From assembly GCF_023544715.1 (NCBI RefSeq), contig NZ_JAMJEZ010000005.1, forward strand, positions 1 to 64,000: DNA of 64,000 nt. Direction: 5' to 3'. The translations under genes and the position numbers were made by a program. The stretch is from Pseudomonas eutrophicaquae. Lineage in GTDB: Bacteria; Pseudomonadota; Gammaproteobacteria; Pseudomonadales; Pseudomonadaceae. Below are positions 35,540-44,439 of this stretch, one piece after another. The notes beneath the pieces are model-generated. The model had not been told where the DNA came from, ran no database searches, and worked only from the letters and a program-made list of their open reading frames with translations. How positions within the stretch are numbered: the stretch's first letter is position 1; every line of letters begins with the position of its first letter.

Positions 35540-36898
35540 TCAGAACAGTTGGCCATACAGGTAGCCGGTGAGGGTGGCCATGACGATCACCAGCAGGCAG
35601 TAGACGACGGTCTTCTCGGTGCCCAGCACGGTGCGGATCACCAGCATGTTGGGCAGCGACAGCGCGGGGCCGGCCAGCAGCAGGGCCAGCGCCGGCCCTT
35701 TGCCCATGCCGGCACCGAGCAGGCCCTCGACGATCGGCACCTCGGTGAGGGTCGAGAAGTACATGAAGGCGCCGAGCACCGCAGCGATCAGGGTCGACAG
35801 CAGGCTGTTGTCGCCCACTGCCCAAGCCACCCACTGCGAGGGAATCAGCCCCTCGTGGCCGGGCCGACCGAGCAGCAGGCCGGCGATCAGCACGCCGCCG
35901 AGCAGCAGCGGCAGGATCTGCTTGGTGAAGTCCCAGCTCTGCTGGGTCCACTCCTGGCCGGCGGCGTTCTCGCGGCTGGCCTGCAGCATCAGCCCGGCGA
36001 TGCCAATCACCATCGCCAGTTCCGGCCACTCGGGACGCAGCAGCGCCACCGCACCGACCAGCGCGGCGATCACCAGCAGCGGCCGCGGCGACCACTGCCA
36101 GCGGCGCACCAGCAGCAGGCCGAGCAGGGCGGCGAGCAGGGCGGTGATCGGCCACTTCCATGCATGCACGGCCATCCACGCCGGGCTGTCAGCGGTGGCC
36201 CAGTTGGCGAACACCAGGATGCCGACCATCAGGCCGAACAGGGCGACGATGTCCTTGAGCGGATGACCGCCTTCATCCTCCGCAAAGCCGCGGGCACCCT
36301 TGGCAGCGCGGGCGGCTTCCTCACGGCGGTAGAGCCCGTGCATCAGCGCGCCGATCACCACCGAGAACAGGATCGCGCCCAGCGCCCGGGCGATGCCCAG
36401 CTCGGCGCCGAGCACCTTGGCGGTGACCACGATGGCCATCACGTTGATTGCCGGTCCCGCGTAGAGGAAGGCAATCGCCGGCCCGAGCCCAGCGCCGCGC
36501 CGGTAGATGCCGCCGAATAGCGGCAGCACGGTGCAGGAGCACACCGCCAGCAGGGTGCCGGCCAGCGAGGCAACGCCGTAGGCGATCGGCTTGGGCGCGT
36601 CCGGGCCGAGGTGCTTCATCACCGCGCCCTGGCTGATGTACACCGCCATGGCGCCGGCGATCACGAAGGCCGGCAGCAGGCAGAGAATCACGTGCTCGCG
36701 GGCATACCACTGGGTCAGGCGCAGGCCTTCGAGCACCGCGTTCTCGAAGCGCGGCTGGCCCAGCGGCAGGAAGAAGATCGCCAGGAAGATCGCGCTCATG
36801 CCCAGCAGCAACCGCGCCTCGCCGGGCTGGCTGCGCCAGAAGTTGGCCAGGTGGTCGAGCAGGGAGGGCCGGCTGGCGGGAGCGGGCGATTCGGACAT
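35540..36898 (-). CDS. ArsP-like (DUF318) permease
   Basis: This 452-residue inner-membrane protein has about ten helices and the family motif CSCTVLPLFGGIYRRGAGLGPAIAFLYAGPAINV, plus the repeat LSLPNMLVIRTVLGTEKT in the second half. ArsP members export trivalent organoarsenicals such as methylarsenite, using conserved cysteines; other family members have unknown substrates. Location in an arsenic operon, 40 bases downstream of acr3, supports an arsenic role. The vicinal Cys pair in CSCTV is retained. Confidence 0.85.
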   Translation of the reverse strand: MSESPAPASRPSLLDHLANFWRSQPGEARLLLGMSAIFLAIFFLPLGQPRFENAVLEGLRLTQWYAREHVILCLLPAFVIAGAMAVYISQGAVMKHLGPDAPKPIAYGVASLAGTLLAVCSCTVLPLFGGIYRRGAGLGPAIAFLYAGPAINVMAIVVTAKVLGAELGIARALGAILFSVVIGALMHGLYRREEAARAAKGARGFAEDEGGHPLKDIVALFGLMVGILVFANWATADSPAWMAVHAWKWPITALLAALLGLLLVRRWQWSPRPLLVIAALVGAVALLRPEWPELAMVIGIAGLMLQASRENAAGQEWTQQSWDFTKQILPLLLGGVLIAGLLLGRPGHEGLIPSQWVAWAVGDNSLLSTLIAAVLGAFMYFSTLTEVPIVEGLLGAGMGKGPALALLLAGPALSLPNMLVIRTVLGTEKTVVYCLLVIVMATLTGYLYGQLF

Positions 36899-36938
36899 GG
36901 AAAATCCCTCTTGAGTGGAACCGTTACGACGCGACTGC

Positions 36939-38018
36939 TCAGTCGCGCTGCAGTGCGCGTTCGTACCAGGCGCGGCTGTTATTGACCATGCGCACCAGCC
37001 AGAGCATCACCGGCACCTCGATCAGCACGCCGACCACCGTGGCCAGCGCGGCGCCTGAATTGAAACCATAGAGCACGATGGCCACTGCCACCGCCAGCTC
37101 GAAGAAATTCGAGGCGCCGATCATGGTCGCCGGGCCAGCCACGTCATGGCGCACCTTCAGGTTGCGGCACAGCCAGTAACCGAGGGCGGCGATGAACAGG
37201 GTCTGCAACAGGATCGGCACGGCAAGCAGGCCGATCACTAGCGGCTGTGCGACGATTGCCTCGCCCTGGAAGGAGAACAGCAGCGCCAGGGTGGCCAGCA
37301 GGGCGAGGATGGAGAACGGCGAGATCTTCGCCAGCGCCGCCTGGAAGGCCGCTTCGCCGCGCCTGAGTAGCTGGGCGCGAATCAGCTGGGCGATGGTTAG
37401 CGGGATGATGATGTACATCACCACCGACAGCAGCAGGGTGTCCCAGGGCACCGGGATCGACGATACGCCGAGCGGCAAGGCGACTATGGGCGCGAAGGCG
37501 AACACCATCACCAGGTCGTTGAGCGCCACCTGGGTCAGGGTGAAGTTGGCGTTGCCATTGCACAGGTTGCTCCACACGAAGACCATCGCTGTGCAGGGCG
37601 CCGCGCCGAGCAGGATCAGCCCGGCCATGTAGCTGTCCAGCTCGCCAGCCGGCAACCAGTCGGCGAACAGCACCTTGATGAACAGCCAGCCGATCAATGC
37701 CATGGAGAACGGCTTGACCGCCCAGTTGACGAACAGGGTGACGCCGAGGCCGGCTTTCTGCTCGCGCACCTCGTGCAGCGCGCCGAAGTCGATCTTCATC
37801 AGCATGGGGATGATCATCACCCAGATCAGCACGCCGACCGGGATGTTGATCTGTGCCACCTCCAGCGCGCCGACCGCCTGGGTCGCCGCCGGCACCGAGA
37901 GACCAAGCAGCGTGCCGGCGACAATGCACAGCAGCACCCAGAGGGTCAGGTAGCGCTCGAAGAAGCCGAGCGGGGCGCCTGCGGCCTGCTTGGCCGCCAC
38001 TTCACAGGAACTGGACAT
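36939..38018 (-). CDS. Arsenite efflux transporter Acr3
   Basis: Acr3 expels arsenite, driven by the proton motive force. The 359-residue protein has ten predicted helices, GFFERYLTLWVLLCIVAGTLLG at the start, the catalytic cysteine in LLGAAPCTAMVFVWSNLC and NLKVRHDVAGPATMIGASNFFELAVA. I chose the ATG at 38018 because an AGGAAGG ribosome-binding site lies about 11 bases before it; an ATG seven codons earlier lacks one, and longer frames run through the operator. It starts the acr3-permease-thioredoxin operon, divergent from arsR. Confidence 0.95.
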   Translation of the reverse strand: MSSSCEVAAKQAAGAPLGFFERYLTLWVLLCIVAGTLLGLSVPAATQAVGALEVAQINIPVGVLIWVMIIPMLMKIDFGALHEVREQKAGLGVTLFVNWAVKPFSMALIGWLFIKVLFADWLPAGELDSYMAGLILLGAAPCTAMVFVWSNLCNGNANFTLTQVALNDLVMVFAFAPIVALPLGVSSIPVPWDTLLLSVVMYIIIPLTIAQLIRAQLLRRGEAAFQAALAKISPFSILALLATLALLFSFQGEAIVAQPLVIGLLAVPILLQTLFIAALGYWLCRNLKVRHDVAGPATMIGASNFFELAVAVAIVLYGFNSGAALATVVGVLIEVPVMLWLVRMVNNSRAWYERALQRD

Positions 38019-38097
38019 AGCGGAGATTGCCTTCCTCATCGTGCAGACGGCGGGTGGCGCAGCGGTTGTGCGGCAGCGCCTCGGTGGGCTCACCTTA

Positions 38098-38119
38098 ACA
38101 TTTGAAATATCGAATATGT
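38098..38119. promoter_or_regulatory. Probable ArsR operator of the acr3 operon
   Basis: This AT-rich, partly palindromic site begins ACAT and ends ATGT and on the minus strand contains ATATTCGA followed by ATTTCAAATG. It stands out from its GC-rich surroundings, lies 80 bases before the acr3 ATG, and shares its core with the site at 38221. Confidence 0.5.
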
Positions 38120-38220
38120 AAGACTTTCTGTCCGCCTCGCTCGCCTGTCTATACCACGCTGAAAAGGCAGCATGAAGTGACAGCCAAGGCATCGCTGACT
38201 TTACTTGATATGCGCCTGGC

Positions 38221-38242
38221 AATATATTCGAAGAAACACATG
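38221..38242. promoter_or_regulatory. Probable ArsR operator of the arsR operon
   Basis: ATATTCGA followed by ACACATG, in an AT-rich patch 36 bases before the arsR ATG, repeats the core of the site at 38098. Two similar boxes facing the two divergent transcripts fit one ArsR repressor controlling both. Confidence 0.5.
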
Positions 38243-38277
38243 AATCAGCCCCGCAGGGCAAAGCCCAGAGGATCACG

Positions 38278-38634
38278 ATGGTCGAGCACCTGACCCCCAC
38301 CACGGTTTTCAAATGCCTGGCCGATGAGACGCGGGCGCGCATGACCCTGCTGATCACCCGCGAAGGGGAGCTGTGTGTCTGCGAGCTGACCGCGGCGTTG
38401 GAGGAAAGCCAGCCGAAGATCTCCCGGCACCTGGCGCAGCTGCGCAGCTGCGGTGTGCTGGAGGATCGTCGTCAGGGCCAGTGGGTGTACTACCGTCTGC
38501 ATCCTCACCTGCCGGACTGGGTGCACGAGATGCTCACCACCATCCTGGCGGCCAACAAGCACTGGCTGCGACCGGATACCGAGCGCCTGGAGGGCATGCG
38601 CAACCGCCCCGGGCGCAGCAACCCCTGCGCCTGA
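38278..38634 (+). CDS. arsR: Arsenic-responsive repressor ArsR
   Basis: The 118-residue winged-helix repressor leaves its operator when arsenite or antimonite binds. The arsenic site is the ELCVCEL motif (Cys33 and Cys35) at the start of the DNA-binding helices, followed by the recognition region SQPKISRHLAQLRSCGVLEDRRQGQWVYYRL. A third conserved Cys is absent from the usual position, though Cys13 and the C-terminal NPCA could contribute. It is the first gene of the arsR-arsH-GAPDH-arsJ operon and is divergent from acr3. Confidence 0.95.
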   Translation: MVEHLTPTTVFKCLADETRARMTLLITREGELCVCELTAALEESQPKISRHLAQLRSCGVLEDRRQGQWVYYRLHPHLPDWVHEMLTTILAANKHWLRPDTERLEGMRNRPGRSNPCA

Positions 38635-38662
38635 CTCACAGTGACCTGCAAGGATGGACGCC

Positions 38663-39376
38663 ATGCACGACGACCTGCCCAACATCGTTCCCGAACTGCT
38701 CGACCTGCCTGATCTGGGCAAGCTCGGTCTGCCACAGCAGCCGCAGCACCCACCGCGTATCCTGCTGCTCTACGGCTCCAACCGCGAGCGCTCCTACAGC
38801 CGCCTGCTGACCGAGGAAGCGGCGCGCCTGCTCCAGCGCCTCGGCGCCGAGGCGCGGATCTTCGACCCGTCCGGCCTGCCGCTGCCGGATGACGCACCGG
38901 AGGATCACCCCAAGGTCCGTGAGCTGCGCGAGCTGGTGCTCTGGTCGGAAGGCCAGGTGTGGTGCTCACCGGAGCGCCACGGTGCGATGAGCGCGGTGCT
39001 CAAGGCGCAGATCGACTGGATTCCGCTGAGCATGGGCGCAATCCGCCCGAGCCAGGGCAAGACCTTGGCGCTGATGCAGGTCTGCGGCGGCTCGCAATCG
39101 TTCAACGCGGTCAACCAGATGCGCGTGCTCGGTCGCTGGATGCGCATGTTCACCATCCCCAACCAGTCCTCGATGGCCAAGGCCTTCCTCGAATTCGACG
39201 AGGCCGGGCGCATGAAGCCGTCTGCCTACTACGACCGGGTGGTTGATGTGATGGAGGAGCTGGTCAAGTTCACCCTGCTGCTGCGCGGGCGCGCCGACTA
39301 TCTGGTCGACCGCTACTCCGAGCGCAAGGAATCGGCCGAAGATCTGTCCCGGCGCGTCAATCAGAACAGCATCTGA
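38663..39376 (+). CDS. arsH: Organoarsenical oxidase ArsH
   Basis: ArsH is an NADPH-dependent flavoprotein that oxidises trivalent methylated or aromatic arsenicals to the less toxic pentavalent forms. The 237-residue protein has the flavodoxin-like FMN loop [16 protein letters not shown] and the family motif [37 protein letters not shown]. An AAGGA ribosome-binding site eight bases before the ATG at 38663 favours this start over an ATG three codons earlier. It is 28 bases downstream of arsR. Confidence 0.95.
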   Translation: MHDDLPNIVPELLDLPDLGKLGLPQQPQHPPRILLLYGSNRERSYSRLLTEEAARLLQRLGAEARIFDPSGLPLPDDAPEDHPKVRELRELVLWSEGQVWCSPERHGAMSAVLKAQIDWIPLSMGAIRPSQGKTLALMQVCGGSQSFNAVNQMRVLGRWMRMFTIPNQSSMAKAFLEFDEAGRMKPSAYYDRVVDVMEELVKFTLLLRGRADYLVDRYSERKESAEDLSRRVNQNSI

Positions 39377-39414
39377 ACCGCTATGCACATTCACCCGAAA
39401 GAGAGAACCTGAGC

Positions 39415-40419
39415 ATGACCATCAAGGTAGGCATCAACGGCTTTGGTCGCATCGGACGTCTGGCCCTGCGCGCGGCCTGGGGCTGGCCGGAGCTTGCGTT
39501 TGTGCAGATCAACGACCCGGCCGGCGATGCGGCGACCCACGCCCATCTGCTCAACTTCGACTCGGTGCACGGCCGCTGGCAGCATGAGGCCAGCAGCGAC
39601 GGCGACTGCGTGGTGATCGACGGCCAGCGCATCAAGGTCACCGCCAACAAGGCCATTGCCGACACCGACTGGTCGGGTTGTGATCTGGTGATCGAGGCCA
39701 GCGGCAAGATGAAGAGCGTCGCGGTGCTGCAGGCCTACCTCGACCAGGGCGTCAAGCGCGTGGTGGTCAGTGCGCCGGTCAAGGAGGCGGGCGCGCTGAA
39801 CGTGGTGATGGGCGTCAACGATGGGCTGTTTGACCCGGCAGAGCATCGCATCGTCACCGCCGCCTCCTGCACCACCAACTGCCTGGCCCCGGTGGTCAAG
39901 GTGATCCACGAGGCGCTCGGTATCCGCCACGGCTCGATCACCACCATTCACGATTTGACCAACACCCAGAGCATCCTCGATCAACCGCACAAGGACCTGC
40001 GCCGCGCCCGCGCCTCTGGGATGAGCCTGATCCCGACCACCACCGGCTCGGCCACCGCCATCGCCGAGATCTTCCCCACGCTGCGCGGCAAGCTGAACGG
40101 TCACGCGGTGCGCGTGCCGCTGGCCAACGCCTCGCTGACCGACTGCGTGTTCGAGGTGGAGCGCGCCACCACGGTGGAGGAGGTCAATGGCCTGCTCAAG
40201 GCGGCGGCCGAAGGCCCACTCAAGGGCATCCTCGGCTTTGAAGAGCGTCCGCTGGTATCCATCGACTACCGCACCGACCCGCGTTCCTCGATCATCGATG
40301 CGCTATCGACCCTGGTGGTCAACGGCACCCAGGTGAAGATCTACGCCTGGTACGACAACGAGTGGGGCTACGCCAACCGCACCGTCGAGCTGGCGCGCAA
40401 GGTCGGCCTGGCCGGCTGA
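39415..40419 (+). CDS. Glyceraldehyde-3-phosphate dehydrogenase of the ars operon
   Basis: In ars operons with arsJ this enzyme uses arsenate in place of phosphate and makes 1-arseno-3-phosphoglycerate, which ArsJ exports. The 334-residue protein has the NAD motif [17 protein letters not shown] and the catalytic [18 protein letters not shown]. It is full length and intact. Its position directly before arsJ, away from glycolytic genes, marks it as the arsenate-detoxifying paralogue. Confidence 0.92.
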   Translation: MTIKVGINGFGRIGRLALRAAWGWPELAFVQINDPAGDAATHAHLLNFDSVHGRWQHEASSDGDCVVIDGQRIKVTANKAIADTDWSGCDLVIEASGKMKSVAVLQAYLDQGVKRVVVSAPVKEAGALNVVMGVNDGLFDPAEHRIVTAASCTTNCLAPVVKVIHEALGIRHGSITTIHDLTNTQSILDQPHKDLRRARASGMSLIPTTTGSATAIAEIFPTLRGKLNGHAVRVPLANASLTDCVFEVERATTVEEVNGLLKAAAEGPLKGILGFEERPLVSIDYRTDPRSSIIDALSTLVVNGTQVKIYAWYDNEWGYANRTVELARKVGLAG

Positions 40420-40452
40420 TCCCCTGACCTAACCCGATCCTAAGGTCACCCC

Positions 40453-41679
40453 ATGCACGCGCTCGCCCGTCTGTCCCCCGAAATCCGCCAGTACCTGCTG
40501 GTCACCGGTAACTACTGGGCCTTCACCCTTACCGACGGCGCGCTGCGCATGCTGGTGGTGCTGCATTTTCACGGCCTCGGCTACAGCCCACTACAGATCG
40601 CCGCGCTGTTCCTGTTCTACGAGATCTTCGGCGTGGTCACCAACCTGCTCGGCGGCTGGCTGGGAGCGCGGCTGGGGCTGAACCGCACCATGAACCTTGG
40701 CCTTGGCCTGCAGGTGGCGGCGCTGCTGATGCTCACCGTGCCGGCGGTCCTGCTCACGGTGCCCTGGGTGATGGCGGCGCAGGCGCTGTCCGGGATCGCC
40801 AAGGACCTCAACAAGATGAGCGCGAAGAGCTCGATCAAGCTGCTGGTGCCCGGTGGCCAGCAGGGCACCCTGTACCAGTGGGTGGCGCTGCTCACCGGCT
40901 CGAAGAACGCGCTCAAGGGCGTCGGCTTCTTCCTCGGCGGCGTGCTGCTAGCGCTGCTCGGCTTTGCCGGCGCGGTGCTGGCGATGGCCAGCGTGCTGGC
41001 AGCGATCTGGCTGGCCAGCGTCTGTCTGCTCAAACAGGATCTGGGCAAGGCGAAGCGCAAACCGAAGTTTCGTGATCTGCTCTCGAAAAGCCCGGCGATC
41101 AACCTCCTCTCCGCGGCGCGGCTGTTCCTGTTTGGCGCTCGCGATGTGTGGTTCGTGGTGGCGCTGCCGGTGTACCTGTCGGCCAGCTTTGGCTGGGATT
41201 TCTGGCAGGTCGGCGGTTTTCTCGCCGTGTGGGTGATTGGCTACGGCATCGTCCAGTCGCTGGCTCCGCACCTCACCGGCAAGCGCCGCGGCCAGGTGCC
41301 GGATGGTCGGGCAGCGTTCGTCTGGGCGGCGCTGCTGACCGGGATTCCCGCTGCCATCGCCCTGGGGCTGGACTCAGCGCTGCCGGCGCAGAGCGTGCTG
41401 GTCGGCGGTCTGCTACTGTTCGGCGCGCTGTTTGCGGTCAATTCCTCCTTGCACAGCTACCTGATCGTCAGCTATGCCAAGGAGGACGGCGTGTCGCTGG
41501 ATGTGGGCTTCTACTACATGTCCAACGCCCTCGGCCGGCTGATCGGCACCCTGCTGTCGGGCTGGGTGTTTCAGGCGTATGGGCTGGAGGCCTGCCTGTG
41601 GGTGTCCAGTGCCTTCGTGCTGCTCGCGGCACTGATTTCCATCGGCCTGCCGCGACACACTGAGACGCCGCACAGCTGA
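40453..41679 (+). CDS. arsJ: MFS efflux protein ArsJ (1-arseno-3-phosphoglycerate exporter)
   Basis: The 408-residue major-facilitator protein has about 11 or 12 helices and the ArsJ-specific start SPEIRQYLLVTGNYWAFTLTDGALRMLVVLHFH, with GIAKDLNKMSAKSSIK in the central loop. It exports 1-arseno-3-phosphoglycerate, which then breaks down outside to arsenate. With the neighbouring GAPDH it forms an arsenate-export route that needs no arsenate reductase. It is the last gene of the arsR operon. Confidence 0.93.
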   Translation: MHALARLSPEIRQYLLVTGNYWAFTLTDGALRMLVVLHFHGLGYSPLQIAALFLFYEIFGVVTNLLGGWLGARLGLNRTMNLGLGLQVAALLMLTVPAVLLTVPWVMAAQALSGIAKDLNKMSAKSSIKLLVPGGQQGTLYQWVALLTGSKNALKGVGFFLGGVLLALLGFAGAVLAMASVLAAIWLASVCLLKQDLGKAKRKPKFRDLLSKSPAINLLSAARLFLFGARDVWFVVALPVYLSASFGWDFWQVGGFLAVWVIGYGIVQSLAPHLTGKRRGQVPDGRAAFVWAALLTGIPAAIALGLDSALPAQSVLVGGLLLFGALFAVNSSLHSYLIVSYAKEDGVSLDVGFYYMSNALGRLIGTLLSGWVFQAYGLEACLWVSSAFVLLAALISIGLPRHTETPHS

Positions 41680-41706
41680 GGCCGGATGCCGGCGAGGAGG
41701 GCGGTC

Positions 41707-42621
41707 ATGGCCCATACACATCATCACTCACACGGCCATCATGGCCATGCCCATGGGCCGCGCCACTACGACCGCGCCTTCGCCATCGGCATCGCTCTGA
41801 ATGCAGGCTTTGTGCTGATTGAAGCGTTTTACGGCTGGCAGGTGGGGTCGCTGGCGCTGCTCGCCGATGCCGGGCACAACCTCAGTGATGTCGGCAGCCT
41901 GCTGCTGGCCTGGGTGGCGATGGCAGCGGCGCGTCTGCCGGCCAGTGACCGGCGCACCTACGGCTGGCGGCGGGCGTCGATCCTCGCCAGCGTCATCAAT
42001 GCCACGTTGCTGCTGGTGGTGATGGGCTCGCTGGGCTGGGAGTCGATCCAGCGCCTGCAGCAGCCGGTGGCGATGGTGGGCGAGACGGTGATGGCGGTCG
42101 CTGCCATCGGCGTGCTGATCAATGCCTGCACCGCGGTGCTGTTCCTTGCCGGCGGCCGGCAGGACCTGAACCTGCGCGGCGCCTTCCTGCACATGGCCGC
42201 CGATGCGCTGGTGTCGCTGGGCGTGGTGCTTTCCGGGGCGCTGTATCTGTGGCAGGGCTGGGGCTGGGTCGATCCGCTGGCTGGCCTGGTGATCGCGCTG
42301 GTGATCGTGGTCGGCACCTGGTCGCTGTTTCGTCAGTCGCTGCACTTGCTGTTTGACGGCGTGCCCGAGCATATCGATCTGCCGGCGGTGCGTGATTACC
42401 TGCGGGCGCAGCCGGGTGTGTGTGAGGTACACGACCTGCATGTCTGGGCACTGAGCACCACCGAGGTGGCGCTGACGGCGCACCTCACCCTGCAGGCCTT
42501 GCCAACGGACGATGCTTTTCTCGAGCGGGTCGCAGATGCGCTGCAGCAGCAGTTCGGCATTGCGCACGCCACGCTGCAGCTTGAAGGTGGCAACGGCTGT
42601 CGGCAGGACTGTCAGCGCTGA
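41707..42621 (+). CDS. Cation diffusion facilitator (ZitB/CzcD type)
   Basis: This 304-residue inner-membrane antiporter exports Zn2+ or similar divalent metals. The His-rich start AHTHHHSHGHHGHAHG probably binds metal, the transport-site motifs are LLADAGHNLSDVGSLLLAW and HMAADALVSLG, and a C-terminal cytoplasmic ferredoxin-like domain contains VHDLHVWALSTTEVALTAHL. An AGGAGG site precedes the ATG at 41707. It is 27 bases after arsJ and may be co-transcribed, adding metal export to the arsenic island. Confidence 0.93.
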   Translation: MAHTHHHSHGHHGHAHGPRHYDRAFAIGIALNAGFVLIEAFYGWQVGSLALLADAGHNLSDVGSLLLAWVAMAAARLPASDRRTYGWRRASILASVINATLLLVVMGSLGWESIQRLQQPVAMVGETVMAVAAIGVLINACTAVLFLAGGRQDLNLRGAFLHMAADALVSLGVVLSGALYLWQGWGWVDPLAGLVIALVIVVGTWSLFRQSLHLLFDGVPEHIDLPAVRDYLRAQPGVCEVHDLHVWALSTTEVALTAHLTLQALPTDDAFLERVADALQQQFGIAHATLQLEGGNGCRQDCQR

Positions 42622-42706
42622 TCGGCGCGCACGGCACTGAGCGGACAGGGGGGGATCGGCATCGGGGCGTGCGTTATCCTGTGCCGCCGTTCTGCTGGAG
42701 TCCGCC

Positions 42707-43387
42707 ATGCTGATCAACGCCGACTTTAACCGCTCCGCACACTGCGACACCCGCCAGGCAGCGTGGATCGACTCGCCGCAGGGCGGGGTGCAGCGCATTG
42801 CCCTCGACCGGCTGGGCGAGGAGATGGCACGCGCCACCAGCCTGGTGCGCTATGCGCCGGGCAGTCGCTTCCCGCTGCATGTGCATGGTGGCGGCGAGGA
42901 GATTCTGGTGCTCGACGGCGTTTTCAGCGATGCGCAGGGCGACTACCCGGCCGGCAGTTATCTGCGCAATCCGCCGCTCAGCCAGCACGCGCCTTGGTCG
43001 CAGCCAGGCTGCACCCTGCTGGTCAAGCTCTGGCAGTTCCAGCCGGGCGATGAGCAGACAGTGCGCATCCTCGCCGAGCAGCAGCACTGGCAGGGGCTGC
43101 CGGATGGCCGCCAGTGTTGCACGCTGCACCACTTCGCTGCTGAAGTGGTGACCCTTGAGCAGTGGCCGGCCGGCTTCAGCGCTCAGGAGCCATGTGCGGG
43201 CGGGCTGGAGCTGCTGGTGCTCGACGGTGAGCTTGCGGCCGACGGGCAGCACTGGGCAGCCGGCAGCTGGCTGCGCCTGCCCGCAGGGCACACGCTGCAC
43301 TGGCACAGCCACGGGGCGCGGCTGTGGCTCAAACGCGGTCATCTGTCGGCGCCGGATTGCTGGGCGCTGCGTGGCGCGCAGGCCTGA
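42707..43387 (+). CDS. ChrR-like double-cupin protein
   Basis: The 226-residue protein contains two cupin halves. The first has FPLHVHGGGEEILVLDGVFSDAQGDYPAGSYLRNPPLSQH, the metal-binding pattern of the ChrR cupin; the second has GGLELLVLDGELAADGQHWAAGSWLRLPAGH with fewer metal ligands. ChrR itself is an anti-sigma factor for singlet-oxygen response, but the N-terminal zinc anti-sigma domain is missing here and no ECF sigma gene is nearby. It is therefore more likely an enzyme or stress-related cupin of unknown function. Confidence 0.8.
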   Translation: MLINADFNRSAHCDTRQAAWIDSPQGGVQRIALDRLGEEMARATSLVRYAPGSRFPLHVHGGGEEILVLDGVFSDAQGDYPAGSYLRNPPLSQHAPWSQPGCTLLVKLWQFQPGDEQTVRILAEQQHWQGLPDGRQCCTLHHFAAEVVTLEQWPAGFSAQEPCAGGLELLVLDGELAADGQHWAAGSWLRLPAGHTLHWHSHGARLWLKRGHLSAPDCWALRGAQA

Positions 43388-43465
43388 AGCACGATCCAGC
43401 CGCCTCGGCGCGGCGGCTCCGCTCGCGTGCCGGCGCACGATTTCTTTTTCTTCTGTAGGTGATCC

Positions 43466-44368
43466 ATGAGTTTCAAGCGCCTTTCCGCCAACGGTGTCGG
43501 CTCCAGCACCGTCCATCTGCCGCCGGGTGACTGGCCGACCCTGCTGGAGGGCCTGTGCGCACGCTTTCCGCAGGTGGGGCGTGATGTCTGGCAGGCCCGC
43601 TTTGCCGAGGGGCGGGTGCTGGGTGCCGAGGGGCAGGCGCTGGCCGCCGAGCAGCCTTACCGGACGGGCCTTCGGGTGCATTACTTTCGCGAGGTGCCGG
43701 ACGAGGCGCCGATCCCCTTTGCCGAGCGCATCGTCTATCAGGATGAGCACCTGCTGGTCGCCGACAAGCCGCATTTTCTGCCGGTGCTGCCGGCCGGTGG
43801 CTACGTCGAGCAGACCCTGCTCAGCCGGCTGGCGCGGCAGCTGGACAATCCGCATCTGGTGCCGCTGCACCGCATCGACCGCCTGACCGCGGGGCTGGTG
43901 CTGTTTTCGATCGAGCCGCGCAGTCGCAGCCGTTATCAGGCGCTGTTTCGCGAGCGGCAGATCGACAAGCGCTACGAGGCGATCGCCGCGCCCTTGCCGC
44001 AGCAGACCTTTCCGCTGCAGCGCTGCAGTCGTCTGGTGGAGGGCGAGCCGTTCTTTCGCATGCAGGAGGTGCCGGGCGTGCCGAACAGCGAGACGTGGAT
44101 CGAGGTGCTGGAAACCGGCGCACAGGCTTGGCGCTACGCCCTGAATCCGGTGACCGGCAAGCGCCACCAGTTGCGGGTACACATGGCCGCGCTCGGCGCG
44201 CCGCTGCACAACGATCCGCTCTACCCGGAGCTGGACGCCGCCCGGCATGGGCGCGAGGTGGATGACTACCGCCGGCCCCTCAAGCTGCTGGCCCGCGAGC
44301 TGCGCTTTCGTGATCCGCTCAGCGGGGCGCTGCGCGAGTTTCACAGTGCGCTACGACTGGATTTCTGA
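43466..44368 (+). CDS. RluA-family pseudouridine synthase
   Basis: The 300-residue enzyme converts uridine to pseudouridine in an RNA. The catalytic aspartate lies in PLHRIDRLTAGLVLFS, followed by RYQALFRERQIDKRYEAI and the C-terminal PVTGKRHQLRVHMAALGAPLHNDPLYP. It lacks a clear S4 domain. Homologues are annotated as RluA-like or pseudouridylate synthases without assigned site; the rRNA or tRNA position cannot be inferred. Confidence 0.9.
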   Translation: MSFKRLSANGVGSSTVHLPPGDWPTLLEGLCARFPQVGRDVWQARFAEGRVLGAEGQALAAEQPYRTGLRVHYFREVPDEAPIPFAERIVYQDEHLLVADKPHFLPVLPAGGYVEQTLLSRLARQLDNPHLVPLHRIDRLTAGLVLFSIEPRSRSRYQALFRERQIDKRYEAIAAPLPQQTFPLQRCSRLVEGEPFFRMQEVPGVPNSETWIEVLETGAQAWRYALNPVTGKRHQLRVHMAALGAPLHNDPLYPELDAARHGREVDDYRRPLKLLARELRFRDPLSGALREFHSALRLDF

Positions 44369-44439
44369 GCGGCAGCCGTGCGTTTTACCGCGCCGCCGCC
44401 CGCGCCGGGCTGTGGCGTTGGGCGGCGCGCCGGGGTGGC

